Shown piece by piece: positions 1-11,091 of a DNA stretch of 64,000 nucleotides. How positions within the stretch are numbered: the first letter of the stretch is position 1; every line of letters begins with the position of its first letter. The notes under the pieces were generated by a model. It saw nothing but the letters and a program-made list of their open reading frames with translations, was not told where the DNA came from and ran no database searches. The DNA lies in contig OY288257.1 of NCBI GenBank assembly GCA_958450325.1, positions 58,047,938 to 58,111,937 of the forward strand, given 5' to 3'. The position numbers were made by a program, and so were the translations under genes. Source of the stretch: Agrostemma githago (lineage: Eukaryota; Streptophyta; Magnoliopsida; Caryophyllales; Caryophyllaceae).

Positions 1-646
1 TAGTATAATTGTTAGTGTAGTTTTTATGCATGTTTTAGACAATTCATCAATTATTAGTGTTATATTGCTATTCACCATGATTAGTGAGTAGATTTCTTTG
101 TTGGGGAATTAGGGAGGAGGATTTGGATTATTTGATGTAAGGGATGTTGGTGGGTTGTTTACTTGTTAATTATCAATTTTAAGGTTCTTGTGTCTTTGTT
201 GACTTAGAATCGCGACTAGGCCGACCTTGACTCATTTCTACCAATATGGGGAAACTCGGGGGTAGAAATTACTTTAATTTGAGACTTACCCTTTCGTCGC
301 GAAAGCGGGTTTAGGTAGGTTGGGTGAAGAAACCGAAAGGTGGAAATTTCCCTTTCTATCGTTGTAACAAAAACTCGATTCCGAGACTAAAAGACCTCAT
401 TTCCGAATCCCGACTCTCCCAAACACCTTTCCTATTTATTGACCCTAGCCTACGATCTCTCGACCTCTCTCGACTCCTCTCGACCCAAAACCCCCAACTC
501 AATTCCAACCACGATTTGACTCTAGACTTGACCAATATGGCTTAACCCATCTCCCTGCGGATCGATCCCGACCTACCACTACTACATTAGTTAGGTTGTC
601 GGAGTTAAAAATATTGTTTGATTGTACGGGTCACGACGCCCGCGCA
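1..646 (+). repeat. 5' LTR, 3' part only (R/U5 side)
   Basis: This stretch repeats 9684-10328 with about 2% differences and one single-base indel. It ends in CCCGCGCA just before the primer binding site. The first ~1,070 bp of the LTR lie outside the window. A small ORF at 324-545 has a copy at 10006-10227. It lies wholly in LTR sequence and I do not treat it as a gene. Confidence 0.85.
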
Positions 647-652
647 TCGAAA

Positions 653-670
653 TGGCGCCGTTGCCGGGGA
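653..670 (+). promoter_or_regulatory. Primer binding site for tRNA-Asp
   Basis: TGGCGCCGTTGCCGGGGA starts six bases after the LTR end and is complementary to the 3' end of plant tRNA-Asp, the primer usual for Athila/Tat-type elements. The same 18-mer occurs on the minus strand at 58371-58388 in the second LTR element. Confidence 0.9.
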
Positions 671-1047
671 GACGGTGATTAGTTAATTGATTAAGTCTTT
701 GTTTCATTGTGCTTGGATAACTATTTTCTCCTTTCCTCCTACCCTAGTACCATTAGGTGCTAGGAGGACTCATTGTTTGTTGAGTTTTTGCTAGGTTTAC
801 TTTTGATTTAGGTTGCTTGATCCCCATCCGGAGAGCAAGTCACTTGGAAATATTGTGACCAAAGCAACAACTCAATAGTGTATCCCTCCACCAATTTCTT
901 CATTTCTCAACACTCCATCCTCAAACAACTTCCAAGGATTCAAGTATTGCTACACTTGGGTCCCATTCTCAACCATCTATTTAAGATATTTCTTCACCCG
1001 TCTTCATTGGAGCTATCCCGGAGAGTTTCGAGCTTAAACCTTCCATC

Positions 1048-3534
1048 TTGCATATGATTCAACAACACACATTTCGAGGATTGCCGGATGAAGATGTGAT
1101 AGAGCATGTTTGCCTCTTCAAGGAAAGTCTTATTGGTGTCAAGCTTGAAGGCGTCACCGAGTGCCAACTACGTCGGATTCTTTTTCCCCTCACCTTGTGT
1201 GATGGAGCAAGGAGGTGGCTTAAGAGTTTCCCCAACAATACCTTTTGCACTTGGGAGCAATTGAGCAACGCTTTCCTCGAGAAATATTTCCCACCATCTA
1301 AGACCAACAAATTCCGAAGAGAAATGCAAACATTTCAACAACAAGAAAAAGAAAGTATAAGTGAAGCTTGGGATCGATTCCAAACTCTACAAATGAAGTG
1401 CCCACATCATGGTATCCCTCATTGGCTTATGCTCCAAACATTTTTCTATTCCTTATCCGCCGATGCTAGGGACATTCTTAATGCAACCGCAAGGGGCGAC
1501 TTCTTCTTACTCAACGAGAATGAATCCCATGAGCTTCTTGACAAGATAGCCAAAAGTGATATGTGTGCTAATGAAATGCAAGAGGGTGAATCAAGTGGAG
1601 ACTCGGAATCGTCAAATGACATGGAGGCCACTCTTGAAATACAAATTGCTCAACTATTTGATAGATTTGAGGAAATGGTTGCTAAGGACACCTTTCAACC
1701 AGAAATGAGGCCCCCACCAAGAAGAATCACTCCACCCAGAAGAGTCACCCCACCAAGAAAAATCACACCACCTAGGCAAACATCTATCTCGCCTCCAAAG
1801 CCATATAGAGTCGAAATTCCATGCGATCATTGTGAAAGATATGATCACGACTCCAATTTTTGTGCGAGGAAGGAGCATGTTTATCAAGCCAACACTCAAG
1901 GAACATATGAAAAGACTCAAACGAACAATCCTAACTTGGGGATCGGATTCTATTCCATGCCGACTCAAGGATCATATCCTTTTCCGAGAGCCCCCAATCA
2001 AAGGGTTTATCCTAATTCATATGGACCTCATTATCAACCGAGACCTCCTCACACAAATCAATTCAATCAAGGCCATTTCCATCCTCAAGGACCGCCTAGA
2101 CCGAACTATGGTCCTCCTTTTGGAACTCATCCTCCATTTAATCAAGGACCTCTTTTTGGAGCTTATCCACCACCTAACCAAGGTCCTCCAAGAAACTTTC
2201 AAGGAAACTCTCAACCCTTTTATGACATTCAAGAAACGATCAAGTTCTTGTTGAAAGAAAATGCGTCAAACCGAGCTAGACTTGAAGCTTTAGAGGCACG
2301 AGCCGCATCGCAAGCTCGAACTCCTCAAGAGCCGACCGATTCTTTCAACCAAGCTTCCGTGAATGCCGTTAAGGTGATCAACAAAGAGAAACCGGTGAAA
2401 CCCTTCGTTCCACAAACTTCATCTCATCCCTCAATCAATGAACCCGGTGAGAAAGTGGTCGAGAGTGCAACCGACAAACCAATGAGAGATCCGTCAAAGT
2501 ATCTTGTGAAAGACCTTGCATTTGTTATTGAACAAATCCCAATAGAGGACACAAATCTAGTCTCGAGGATCGAAGTGCCTCCTTTGAATGACAAGCCACC
2601 AATCTCATTCTATGGCCAAGCTATGGAGTATATAACCTTCACCGATTTGATAGAGAATTTGGAAACTAGTCCCTCCATGCCAACTCCGAACGAGTATATA
2701 AGGGATATAATTTTGAATTCTACCATAAGGAAGGAAACTCCACTACCACCTAAGGTCACTCCAAAAGTTACCATACCTACTAAGCTTGGTGACCCCGGTA
2801 GTTTTTGCATACCTTGTTCGATCGACGATGTTGAGATACATCGAGCATTATGTGATCTCGGGGCGGATATTAGCCTTATGCCATTAATCATTGCTCAGAC
2901 AATCAAAATTCCAAAGATGGTAAACTTTCCGGTTAACGTTCAGATGGCCGACGGTACTACGAAAGCGCCAATTGGGTTAGCATGAAATCTTATGGTTAAG
3001 GTAGGTCCCCTATACATACCTACCGATTTCGGGGTCCTTGACATGCCCATTGAAGAACGCAATCCTATTTTACTAGGGCGACCTTTCCTAACAACCGGCG
3101 GAGTGGTTATCGACGTGAAAAAAGGGAAATTATCTTTTAATGTTGGCAATAGCACCGTTCAATTTATATTACCCGACTTCTTGCCAAATATCCCTTTCGC
3201 AAAGGAATTATGGGACCATATGGTGGAAATACAAGCCGATGACGAATTTCTAAGCCAAGATGATTACCGAACTTCCGATACACCGACATTTGACTATGCC
3301 ACCGAGGAACCATCCGAAGAAGATGTCCACTATAATGATAGTGATGATGATGGTGTTTTTCTTATACTTGGACAAGCCCCCGAAGAAGAAGTTTTGAATG
3401 AGTGGGGTATGCTACCGGAAGTAGCTCGCCTCATGGGTTTGCCAAGGCCAAGAATAGAACATATGGTTGGTGACGTTATTATCAAGGACAAGGAGCGTGG
3501 AACTCCGGGTTGCTTTTCAAGCAACCCCGATTAA
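1048..3534 (+). pseudogene. Gag-protease of Athila-like element, one in-frame stop
   Basis: Retroelement capsid and protease gene. The first part (1048-2982, 645 codons) has a retrotransposon gag domain around residues 30-170, proline/arginine-rich linkers, a CX2CX4HX4C zinc knuckle at residues 259-272 and an aspartic protease core with D-L-G-A at about residue 603. A TGA at 2983-2985 interrupts the protease. The same frame then runs open to 3534 with the second half of the fold, including the ILGRPFL motif typical of retroviral-type aspartic proteases. There is no frameshift, so one nonsense change separates the halves. After 3534, where RT would begin in a full element, no pol coding follows. 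Confidence 0.85.
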
Positions 3535-3845
3535 ACTCAAAACACTTAATTTGGTTTGGTGGTCTCCATAATAACCACCATTGTAAATATTTGTAAATTC
3601 TTTTCCTTTTTCTTTTCTTTCTGGACAATAGATTTTAGATTTTTCTTTTTGGGAGTCTGTTTTCTCTTTGGTACTTGCAGGAATCATGAAGATTTCTCTC
3701 AGGAATTTTTGGAATCGCGCTTTAAACGATTATAAACAAATTGGATTGAGAAGATGAGTTGTATTTTTGAAGAAGCTAAGGATGTTTGGACCGAGTCATA
3801 GAAAAATTTTCGTAGCAAGAAGCTTATTCGGAGTGAAGGATCTCG

Positions 3846-4187
3846 CCGGGCAACGTTTTGCCCGGTGGAATTGTGGCCCGAGGTCCGTCGGGTGAAACTT
3901 CACCCGATGGCAACTTGCTCGAACATAAGGAATTGACGGAAAATCCGTCGGGCAAAACTTCACCCGGTGGAATCTCACCAGGCGAAATTTTGCCTTGCGG
4001 TAAAAATATTGTACGACTTCGAATTTGACGAAAATCCGACCGGGCGAAATTTCGCCCGGTGGAGTCTGACCGGGCGAAATTTCGCCCGGTGGTGAAGTTG
4101 CGCGGAAATGCCGAAAACCGACCCGAAGTCCGTCGGACGAAATTTCGCCCGATGGTGACTCACCGGGCGAAACCTCACCCCGCGTCC
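3846..4187. repeat. Array of ~8 short palindromes (internal copy)
   Basis: About eight imperfect to perfect palindromes of the type CGGGCGAAATTTCGCCCG, spaced by unrelated sequence. Variants keep symmetry, for example CGGGTGAAACTTCACCCG. The same family fills the LTR at 8912-9165 and the inverted LTR fragment at 10370-10420. Confidence 0.85.
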
Positions 4188-4330
4188 TATACCCAGCAAA
4201 ACCCATCCTTCCCATCTTCATTATACATCTTTTCCTATCTCTTTCCTCAATCAAAACCCAAACAAACCCCAAAACCTCCACCTTAAACCATCTCTAATCC
4301 CTCCAAACCTTCACCAAAATCAAATTAAAT

Positions 4331-4338
4331 TATATATT
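4331..4338 (+). promoter_or_regulatory. TATA-like site before ORF2
   Basis: TATATATT lies ~145 bp downstream of the palindrome array and ~120 bp upstream of the ORF2 start codon. The arrangement resembles array plus TATA in the LTR (8912-9165, then 9248-9255). Promoter activity is inferred. Confidence 0.35.
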
Positions 4339-4457
4339 CTTCATCCCCATCACATTCCTAACACTTCCTTGGAGTTTGTTTTGAGAAATCGTTCAAGTTC
4401 CGACAAACCCCAAATCGAGACCGTCAACACATAATCATCAAATTTCAAGCATCAAGG

Positions 4458-6245
4458 ATGAAGAGAGTGAAACAAATGGCAAGAAAAAAGATTTCATCAA
4501 TGCTTAATCGTAGTTCGGGGTCAACATCATCCTCAAGGTCCAAGGAGCAACCGGCCGAGGCTCGGGACGAATCTGTCCCGATGCCTGTTCAAACGCAAGA
4601 AGCCGTTCCGAGCGAACAACCTGTTCCGCTCGAGGTATGTTACTCGAAAATCCGTCGTAATTTTCGTGAACCTTTGTCTGGTCTATATTTCGCTAAAAAA
4701 GCTCATGTTGATAAATGTAAAAAATTATGGGTCTGTCGTCTCGAGCCAACTCGTTGGGCGGCTCGAGATGTACTTGAGCGTATGGGCATAGAACCGCAGG
4801 TACGAGCAATGTGCCGAAGTCTTGGTCTCATCAATTTTTATGCCTCTCAGGAGGAAACTTTTCAGAAATTGACGTGCGAATTTTTCGCAACTTTCGAGTT
4901 AAGTAGTGACGAAAATACCACTGTCTCTTTTCAGTTGCGAGAGACTTCGTACGTCCTCAATTTGAGAGACTTCGGTGCACTGCTTGGGTTACCTGCTTCA
5001 GTCCTTGGAAAGCCTAGGGCGGGCCAGACTCGGGACGATAAATTCGGCCGAGAACGATTATGGTTTAAAATAGCCCGCCAGAGGCCTTTCAAGGGAGGGA
5101 AGATGCGTTCTTTCTCTATCAGAAACCCCATCCTACAGTATGTGGCGCGCATCATAGCTAACTCGTTCTTGACAAGCTATGATACGCATCACAACTGTAG
5201 CGCTACAGCCGTTCAGCTTTTAGAGGATGCAATTTCGGAGAGAGGCCCATCGATCGACATGTCAGAGGCCTTAGCTACTCATTTCGCTCAGATTGCGAAG
5301 GGCGGCCGCAAAAGAATTTCTTGCGGCGGTGTTGTAACGATGTTAGCCAGAGCCTTGAAAGTCGATTTTAGCGATTTAGCACCGGTAGATGGAGCGGGAA
5401 TTTTCATAGATGAAGTTTATTGTCCTTTTCTTGTGTGGCCCCAGAAAGGGGATTATAACAGTTTGTTTCTGTATAAGATTACTGAGCTGCGCGCTATTGC
5501 AATGCCTAACCCCGATTTGGTAAGGCTAGATATTGAAGAGAACTTCGGCATGCCGAAGAGGTCCGGGGAATACGTTCGGGATAACACCCGAGGTAAGTTT
5601 CGTATAGTTCAATACCCCGAGGGACCCTTAGACTTTGGCGACGATGACGTAGAGGTCGTAGATGGGTCGGAGGACGAACCAGAGGTTAGAACCTCTCGGG
5701 ATGAGGGTTATAGGACTTTACCGTCATCATCACATGCACCTTTTTCTTCCCACCAACCCGAACCCCAGACCTCGCAATTTTTCACCCCTGATTTTTCGGA
5801 ATTCACACCACACCGACACTCTACGTTCACCCAGTCTACCCCTGGTTTTCAGGAGGACGTCAACATGAGTCCTCCACGACACTCCTCGTTCTTTGGATCA
5901 GAGGACTTTTACAACCAATGGGGGAAAGTCTAAAACCGTACACGTCAGACTTGGGAGAACTCGACATCCTCACTAAACCTGGCCCAAGATGCCTACAATT
6001 TGGCCAGAGATGCGCGCGATACTGCGCATGGCTCGTACGCGTACTCTAGGGATGGTTTTGAGTACGCACTGACCAGTTTTGAGATGGCTAGGGACGCTGC
6101 TAGGGATGCCCAAGCGGCGAGGTTGGCGGCAGAGGAGAACCAAAGGATGTTGCAACAGCAACAACACTATTTTGATCCATTTTTCGGTATGCCTCCGCCC
6201 GGGTCTTACTACCAACCACCACCTCGTCCCCCAGGTCCTATGTGA
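4458..6245 (+). pseudogene. ATHILA ORF1-like protein (envelope-position ORF), one stop
   Basis: The open part is 491 codons (4458-5930). A basic, Ser-rich N-terminus (about residues 1-50) is followed by a domain at about residues 55-330 with the hallmarks of the ATHILA ORF-1 family: the stretch W-V-C-R-L-E-P-T-R-W, then L-R-D-F-G-A-L-L-G-L-P, then a conserved W-rich block. The tail is acidic then Pro/Ser/His-rich. A TAA at 5931-5933 ends it, but the frame stays open to 6245 with an Ala/Arg/Asp repeat-like helix (Y-N-L-A-R-D-A-R-D pattern) and a Pro-rich end, so the original protein was probably ~595 residues. Its function is unknown. In related elements it sits where an envelope gene would be. 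Confidence 0.75.
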
Positions 6246-8577
6246 GTGGTCGAGTGTTGTTAGTGTTAGTGTGGGGGTGTCAGTTGTCAGTGTCAGTCGC
6301 TAGTAGTCTGTTCTCTTGTCTCAGTTATCGTAATCTTTGTCAGTCCTTGCAGCGCCAATTTTTGGCATTTGAAATTATGTTGTTGGTTGATTTATAATGA
6401 GTTATTTTGTGATTTGAGGAATTGTAAGCCCCTCCGTAATCCTACTTGGGTCGTTACACACGTGAGGTTTATTGCAGGTGCCTTAGAGAAGAAGGACCTG
6501 ATCATTGCTCCCGGTCTTTGGTGACTTGATCGCACCAAGACCATTTGAAAAATCCAAAATCTTCTTTTTCTTTTAATTTTTCCGATTCGTGCAGAATCCG
6601 GGCGAGGTGATGTGATTACACCTACGTCCTTTTTCTTCCCTTATCGATTTTTCTTATTTTTCTTCTTTCTTTTTCATCTTTCATTTCTTTTCTTTTATCC
6701 CCTTAATTTTTCAAAAATCCAAAAACATTTGAAAAATCTTGAAAAATTCAAAAACATTTGAAAAATCTTCAAAAACCCAAAAACATTTGAAAAATTATAA
6801 AAATTCAAAAAGATTTTCCGTTCTTTTCTCTTTTTCTTTTTTGATTCTTCTCCTACTTGTGCATTGGGGACAATGCACAGTCTTAGTGGGGGGGAGGGAT
6901 CTACTATCCTTTTCTTTATTTTCTTTTTCATTTTTCCTTTAAAAAACCAAAAATCCAAAAATTTTCAAATTTTTTCTCTTTTTAGTTTTCTTTCTTTTAT
7001 TTTAGTTTTTGTGTTACTTGTATTGTCTTGCATTCTCTATCTTGTAGGTACACCGCCAACCATTTAGCATGAATACGTAAGGTAGCGGAAATGGAATGAA
7101 GACCGCGCGGTAATATTTTCTACCTTCGTTTTATCCTTTTCTCTTATGCATGGGAGTTTGGGCGTATATGCTATTTGGAGGTTCACTTGGTGAACATTTT
7201 GGAATTGGTGGTTGTGGATTGTGTTGACTTAATGGAGTATGGAGTGCTTGGCTATACTTGTGTATTTGTGTTGTTTTCATATTTTTGTCTCTTTTTGTGT
7301 TCTTTTTTATTTTTGTGTATAGCTTGTCTAGGTAAAGTTTTCGAAAACCCGATTTTGAGATTAGGCCAAGTGTTTATTACTCACTTGTTAGTAACCCTTT
7401 TTGATTTTTGGACATAATTCTAGTAGAATGACCGTGAACCAATTTTTGCATTGGATTTTTACCATGAGTCCATCTTTTCTACTAGGAGTCTACATCAGGA
7501 TTTTCATTTGACCACCTTGACCACCAATGGAGTGATAAGGCCTTGGTTACCGTTCCCCGTTCTCTTAGGTGACCTTACTTGAGAAGCCACTTTTAGTCCA
7601 AAATTTTCATTCTTTTATGGGTTCGAAGAGGGTGCACACCCGACTAGCCTATTTCTCTACCATACATCCATATCCACAAATAAGCTTGCAAAAATATACT
7701 TTACCTTGTTCCTCGAATGAATCATCTAGCCAAAAATGGGCTAATCAAAGAAGAAAAAGAGAAAAATGAAGAAGAAGGGCAAAAGAATGTTATTGATGTG
7801 AAAAAAAAAAAATTAAAAAAATAAAAAAATTAAATAAAGCCCTCGATCGAAATAATTAATGAGGAAAGAAAAACCGAAAAAGAAAATCAAAATCTAAAAA
7901 AAAAAATCGCTCACAAACTCAAATAATCCCTTGATTGTCTTATTGCCGTGAAATGCCTACTAGAGGACCGAGTCCCGAGGAAGGAAAATAGCGGTAATTT
8001 GGAAATCCCTACCATTTTGCAAACACTTATCCATCTTTTTGGTCTAATTGGCTTTCTCGAGTTTGGAACGACCCTCTAGGCTTAGCTTAGGAGACGGCAT
8101 AACACTTACCTACAGTGCTTACTAACTCCATGGTTCTCACTTATCCACTCCATTTATCGTCCCGTTGTAGGCATCTTTAGAGGAATTAGAAGGACCTTGG
8201 TAAACTTTCAATGTTTTTATTGTTTGATTGTCATCCTATTAGGATCTTGTCCATGTCAATTTGTGTTACTAGCTTGGTAGTGTTCTCGCTTGTCTTAAGC
8301 TCAAATCGGCGCGTTCTCCGCCGTTTCGATGAGGGATTCGGTGATTTATTTTCTCTTGGGTTGCGACTATCTTTTTGTGTGTGTCTTCTTTGTTATGTGT
8401 TTGTGTGTGTGATAGTCGCAACCCCAATTATGAGCAAGACCCAACTTGCCTTGCGTGGAGGTACCATACCTCATAGGTATCTCGATGTGAGTTGAAGGGA
8501 CGGAGCGGGCCCGTTAATTGCCTCGTATCGGCTTAGCATAGTCTAGCTTAGTAGTAGTAGCTAGTTTCTTTTTGGGT
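6246..8577. other. Long non-coding 3' region of the Athila-like element
   Basis: T-rich, low-complexity DNA with no supported gene. It contains an internal hairpin/polypurine module (6858-6898), an A-rich patch near 7800-7900 and a hydrophobic 80-codon ORF (7175-7417) without recognisable features. Confidence 0.6.
6858..6898 (+). other. Internal hairpin plus polypurine module
   Basis: A perfect 9-bp stem (TGTGCATTG, loop GGGA, CAATGCACA) is followed at once by GTCTTAGTGGGGGGGAGGG. The same architecture sits at the terminal polypurine tract (8578-8616) and twice in the second LTR element. Possible role: a central polypurine tract or a structured RNA signal. Confidence 0.7.
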
Positions 8578-8616
8578 CATTGCTCGAGGACGAGCAATGG
8601 TTTAGTGTGGGGGAAT
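8578..8616 (+). other. Terminal hairpin plus polypurine tract
   Basis: A perfect 9-bp stem (CATTGCTCG, loop AGGA, CGAGCAATG) is followed by GTTTAGTGTGGGGGAAT, which directly precedes the 3' LTR (TGTTG...). This is the plus-strand primer site of the element. Confidence 0.8.
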
Positions 8617-8911
8617 TGTTGTGTGCCAAATTTGGACCGTTTTTCCTCCCATTTAAACCCGTTTTTCCTCTGTTTTGTGAGACTTGAGTACGATTATCGC
8701 CATATTTTGCGTAATTCTCACATTAGTGTCTCTCTTTTGCATTTTACGTGTTTTTGGTAGTTTTCTATCTATTTTGATAGGATTTTCGACCGAAAACGTG
8801 TTTGAGCTTCTACGAGCAAGAGAGAGATATGGTCCAAGAGCAAAGCACACAACTGAAAGTTCAAGTAATCCAACTGATCAACGAAGAAAAAGACCGGAAA
8901 AGAGTCAATGG

Positions 8912-9165
8912 AACACCGGGTGAAGTTTCGCCCGGTGAGTCATCACCGGGCGAAGTTTCGCCCGACGACATTTCCTTTCATCCCCAAAGATTTTCACGGT
9001 GACTTGACCAGGCGACTTGACCGGGCGAAATTTCGCCCACCGGGTGAAATTTCGCCCGATGGTGAAACCGGGCCGGAAACGCAAAAATCGAAGAAAATCT
9101 CACCGGGTGAAATTTCACCCGGTGGGATTATTATGTCAAGCCGCGGGGCGAAATTTCACCCCATG
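8912..9165. repeat. Array of ~6 short palindromes in LTR U3
   Basis: About six palindromes of the CGGGCGAAATTTCGCCCG family lie 80-340 bp upstream of the LTR TATA box. One, CGGGTGAAATTTCACCCG, has matching changes in both arms, so symmetry has been kept. Confidence 0.85.
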
Positions 9166-9247
9166 AAGATGCAAAGGGTGAAAGTCTAGCTAAATGAAGA
9201 GGAATTGGATTATGGGCCTTGAAGTTTGTGCAACCCATTAAGAACAC

Positions 9248-9255
9248 TATATATA
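9248..9255 (+). promoter_or_regulatory. LTR TATA box
   Basis: TATATATA in the middle of the LTR, followed by CCCCTTCTAGGGTTTAG. It is the likely U3/R promoter of the Athila-like element; transcription would start roughly 30 bp further on. Confidence 0.6.
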
Positions 9256-10328
9256 CCCCTTCTAGGGTTTAGTGCCTCTTTTGTGCCTTAAGTGAGCCTT
9301 GGGATTAGCCCTTAGGAGTAGGAGTAGTGTAGAAAGCTCTCTAGTTTGTAGTAAGCTTACTAGAAAATTCTCTACAACAATTAATAGATCTACTTAATAT
9401 TAATACAATTCTCCCATAATTAATACTAAAGCTACCACCTTTATTGAAGATTGTGCTTAAATGTTGAAGATTCAAGGGGTTTATCAAGGGTTTATGTGAC
9501 AAAGATCCTTGCTTTATTTCTTGAAGATTCATATTTATATTATTGAAGATTGAAGATTTATGCATGGATTAGTGACAAATTCTTGTGTATTTCTATCAAG
9601 ATTCAATCTTTATTATTATCTTCATCTTCCATCTTAGAATTTATCCATTGTTGGTAAAATTCTCTTCTCTCCCTTTCCTCCATTAGTATAATTGTTAGTG
9701 TAGTTTTTATGCATGTTTTAGACAATTCATCAATTATTAGTGTTATATTGCTATTCACCATAATTAGTGAGTAGATTTCTTTGTTGGGGAATTAGGGAGG
9801 AGGGTTTGGATTATTTGATGTAAGGGATGTTGGTGGGTTGTTTACTTGTTAATTATCAATTTTAAGGTTCTTGTGTCTTTGTTGACCTAGAATCGCGACT
9901 AGGCTGACCTTGACTCATTTTTACCAATATGGGGAAACTCGGGGTAGAAATTACTTTAATTTGAGACTTACCCTTTCGTCGCGAAAGCGGGTTTAGGTAG
10001 GTTGGGTGAAGAAACCGAAAGGTGGAAATTTCCCTTTTTATCGTTGTAACAAAAACTCGATCCCGAGACTAAAAGACCTCATTTCCGAATCCCGACTCTC
10101 CCCAACACCTTTCTTATTTATTGACCCTAGCCTACGATCTCTCGACCTCTCTCGACTCCTCTCGACCAAAAACCCCCAACTCAATTCCAACCACGATTTG
10201 ACTCTAGACTTGACCAATATGGCTTAACCCATCTCCCTGCAGATCGATCCCGACCTACCACTACTACATTAGTTAGGTTGTCGGAGTTAAAAATATTGTT
10301 TGATTGTACGGGTCACGACGCCCGCGCA

Positions 10329-10721
10329 TCATCATGTAGCCGTGAAAATCTTCGGGGATGAAAAAAATGTCGTCCGGCGAAACTTCGCCCGGTGATGACT
10401 CACAGGGCGAAACTTCATCCGGTGGTCCATTGACTCTTTTCCGGTCTTTTTCTTCGTTGATCAGTTGGATTACTTAAACTTTCAGTTGTGTGCTTTGCTC
10501 TTGGACCGTATCTCTCTCTTGCTCGTAGAAGCTCAAACACGTTTTCGGTCGAAAATCCTATCAAAATAGACAGAAAACTACCAAAAACACGTAAAATGCA
10601 AAAGAGAAACACTAATGTGAGAATTACGCAAAATATGGCGATAATCGCACTCAAGTCTCACAAAACAGAGGAAAAACGGGTCTAAATGGAAGGAAAAACG
10701 GTCCAAATTTGGCACACAACA
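10329..10721 (-). mobile_element. Inverted fragment of a sister LTR
   Basis: This is the reverse complement of about 8617-9007, ending in GGCACACAACA, the mirror of the LTR start. It holds the same palindromes. It touches the 3' LTR directly, so the main element probably inserted into the LTR of an older sister in the opposite orientation. Its other part would lie left of the window. Confidence 0.8.
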
Positions 10722-10866
10722 GCTTTGAAGTTCTAAAGTGAATGAGTTGAAGTTATAAAGTGAGTTTGTTGAAATTATAAATATTGTAGTATTCGACAAG
10801 TTCTAAAGTTTCAGAAAGTGAGAGTTGAAGTTGTGTAATAATTGAATTAAAGTTTCAAGCGTACAG

Positions 10867-11091
10867 ATGGATATTTTGTCAGAAAAAACTTCGATCGGAA
10901 ACCAACGTTGCCTTGATGACGAAAACAGAAAATCCGACTTACCGCCCTCCACAAATTGCACTGATGAGAGGAATTCTAATAAGGTCACACATAAAACTTC
11001 AATTAAAAAACAATCTTACTCTGATTTATCGCTATCAAGAAGATCCAAAAAAGTAAAACAATTTCCCTTAATGAAGAAAATGATGAACTAA
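10867..11091 (+). other. Unidentified 74-codon ORF, possible exon relic
   Basis: The start codon directly follows CGTACAG, which could be a splice acceptor. The predicted peptide is rich in Lys, Ser and Asn, without a domain I recognise. No coding context is visible on either side. It may be chance or an old gene fragment. Confidence 0.2.

Larger units (their letters stand above)
3535..4457. other. Non-coding spacer between gag-protease and ORF2
   Basis: No gene. It holds a T-rich stretch (3600-3660), the palindrome cluster at 3846-4187 and a TATA-like site at 4331-4338, then a C/A-rich leader up to the ATG at 4458. ORFs that cross it on the minus strand are by-products of the palindromes. 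Confidence 0.7.
1..10328 (+). mobile_element. Athila-like Ty3/Gypsy LTR retrotransposon without pol
   Basis: The order is 5' LTR (truncated by the window start), tRNA-Asp primer site, gag-protease, an ATHILA-ORF1-like gene, a long non-coding 3' region, polypurine tract and 3' LTR. No reverse transcriptase, RNase H or integrase motif occurs in any frame between 3534 and 8616, so the element cannot replicate alone and would need enzymes from a relative. The two LTR copies differ at about a dozen of some 645 shared positions by eye (about 2%), so the insertion is fairly young. Both ORFs carry an in-frame stop. Assignment to the Athila/Tat side of Ty3/Gypsy rests on the tRNA-Asp primer site, the D-L-G-A protease and the ATHILA-type extra ORF. 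Confidence 0.85.
8617..10328 (+). repeat. 3' LTR (about 1,712 bp)
   Basis: It starts TGTTGTGTGCC right after the polypurine tract and ends CCCGCGCA. It contains the palindrome array (8912-9165), a TATA box (9248-9255) and the region repeated at the window start. A target duplication cannot be checked because the left flank is outside the window. Confidence 0.85.

Noticed and set aside
653..670. tRNA gene fragment (tRNA-Asp 3' end complement), also at 58371
   Set aside because: Only 18 bases match, exactly at LTR ends, which is a primer binding site and not a tRNA gene.
3796..4281. 161-codon minus-strand ORF
   Set aside because: It follows the palindrome array; the same array gives ORFs in other frames and there is no recognisable domain.
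7175..7417. Hydrophobic 80-codon ORF as a possible envelope transmembrane segment
   Set aside because: It lies in T-rich DNA that yields Phe/Leu/Val-rich peptides in any frame, and nothing marks a start or a conserved motif.
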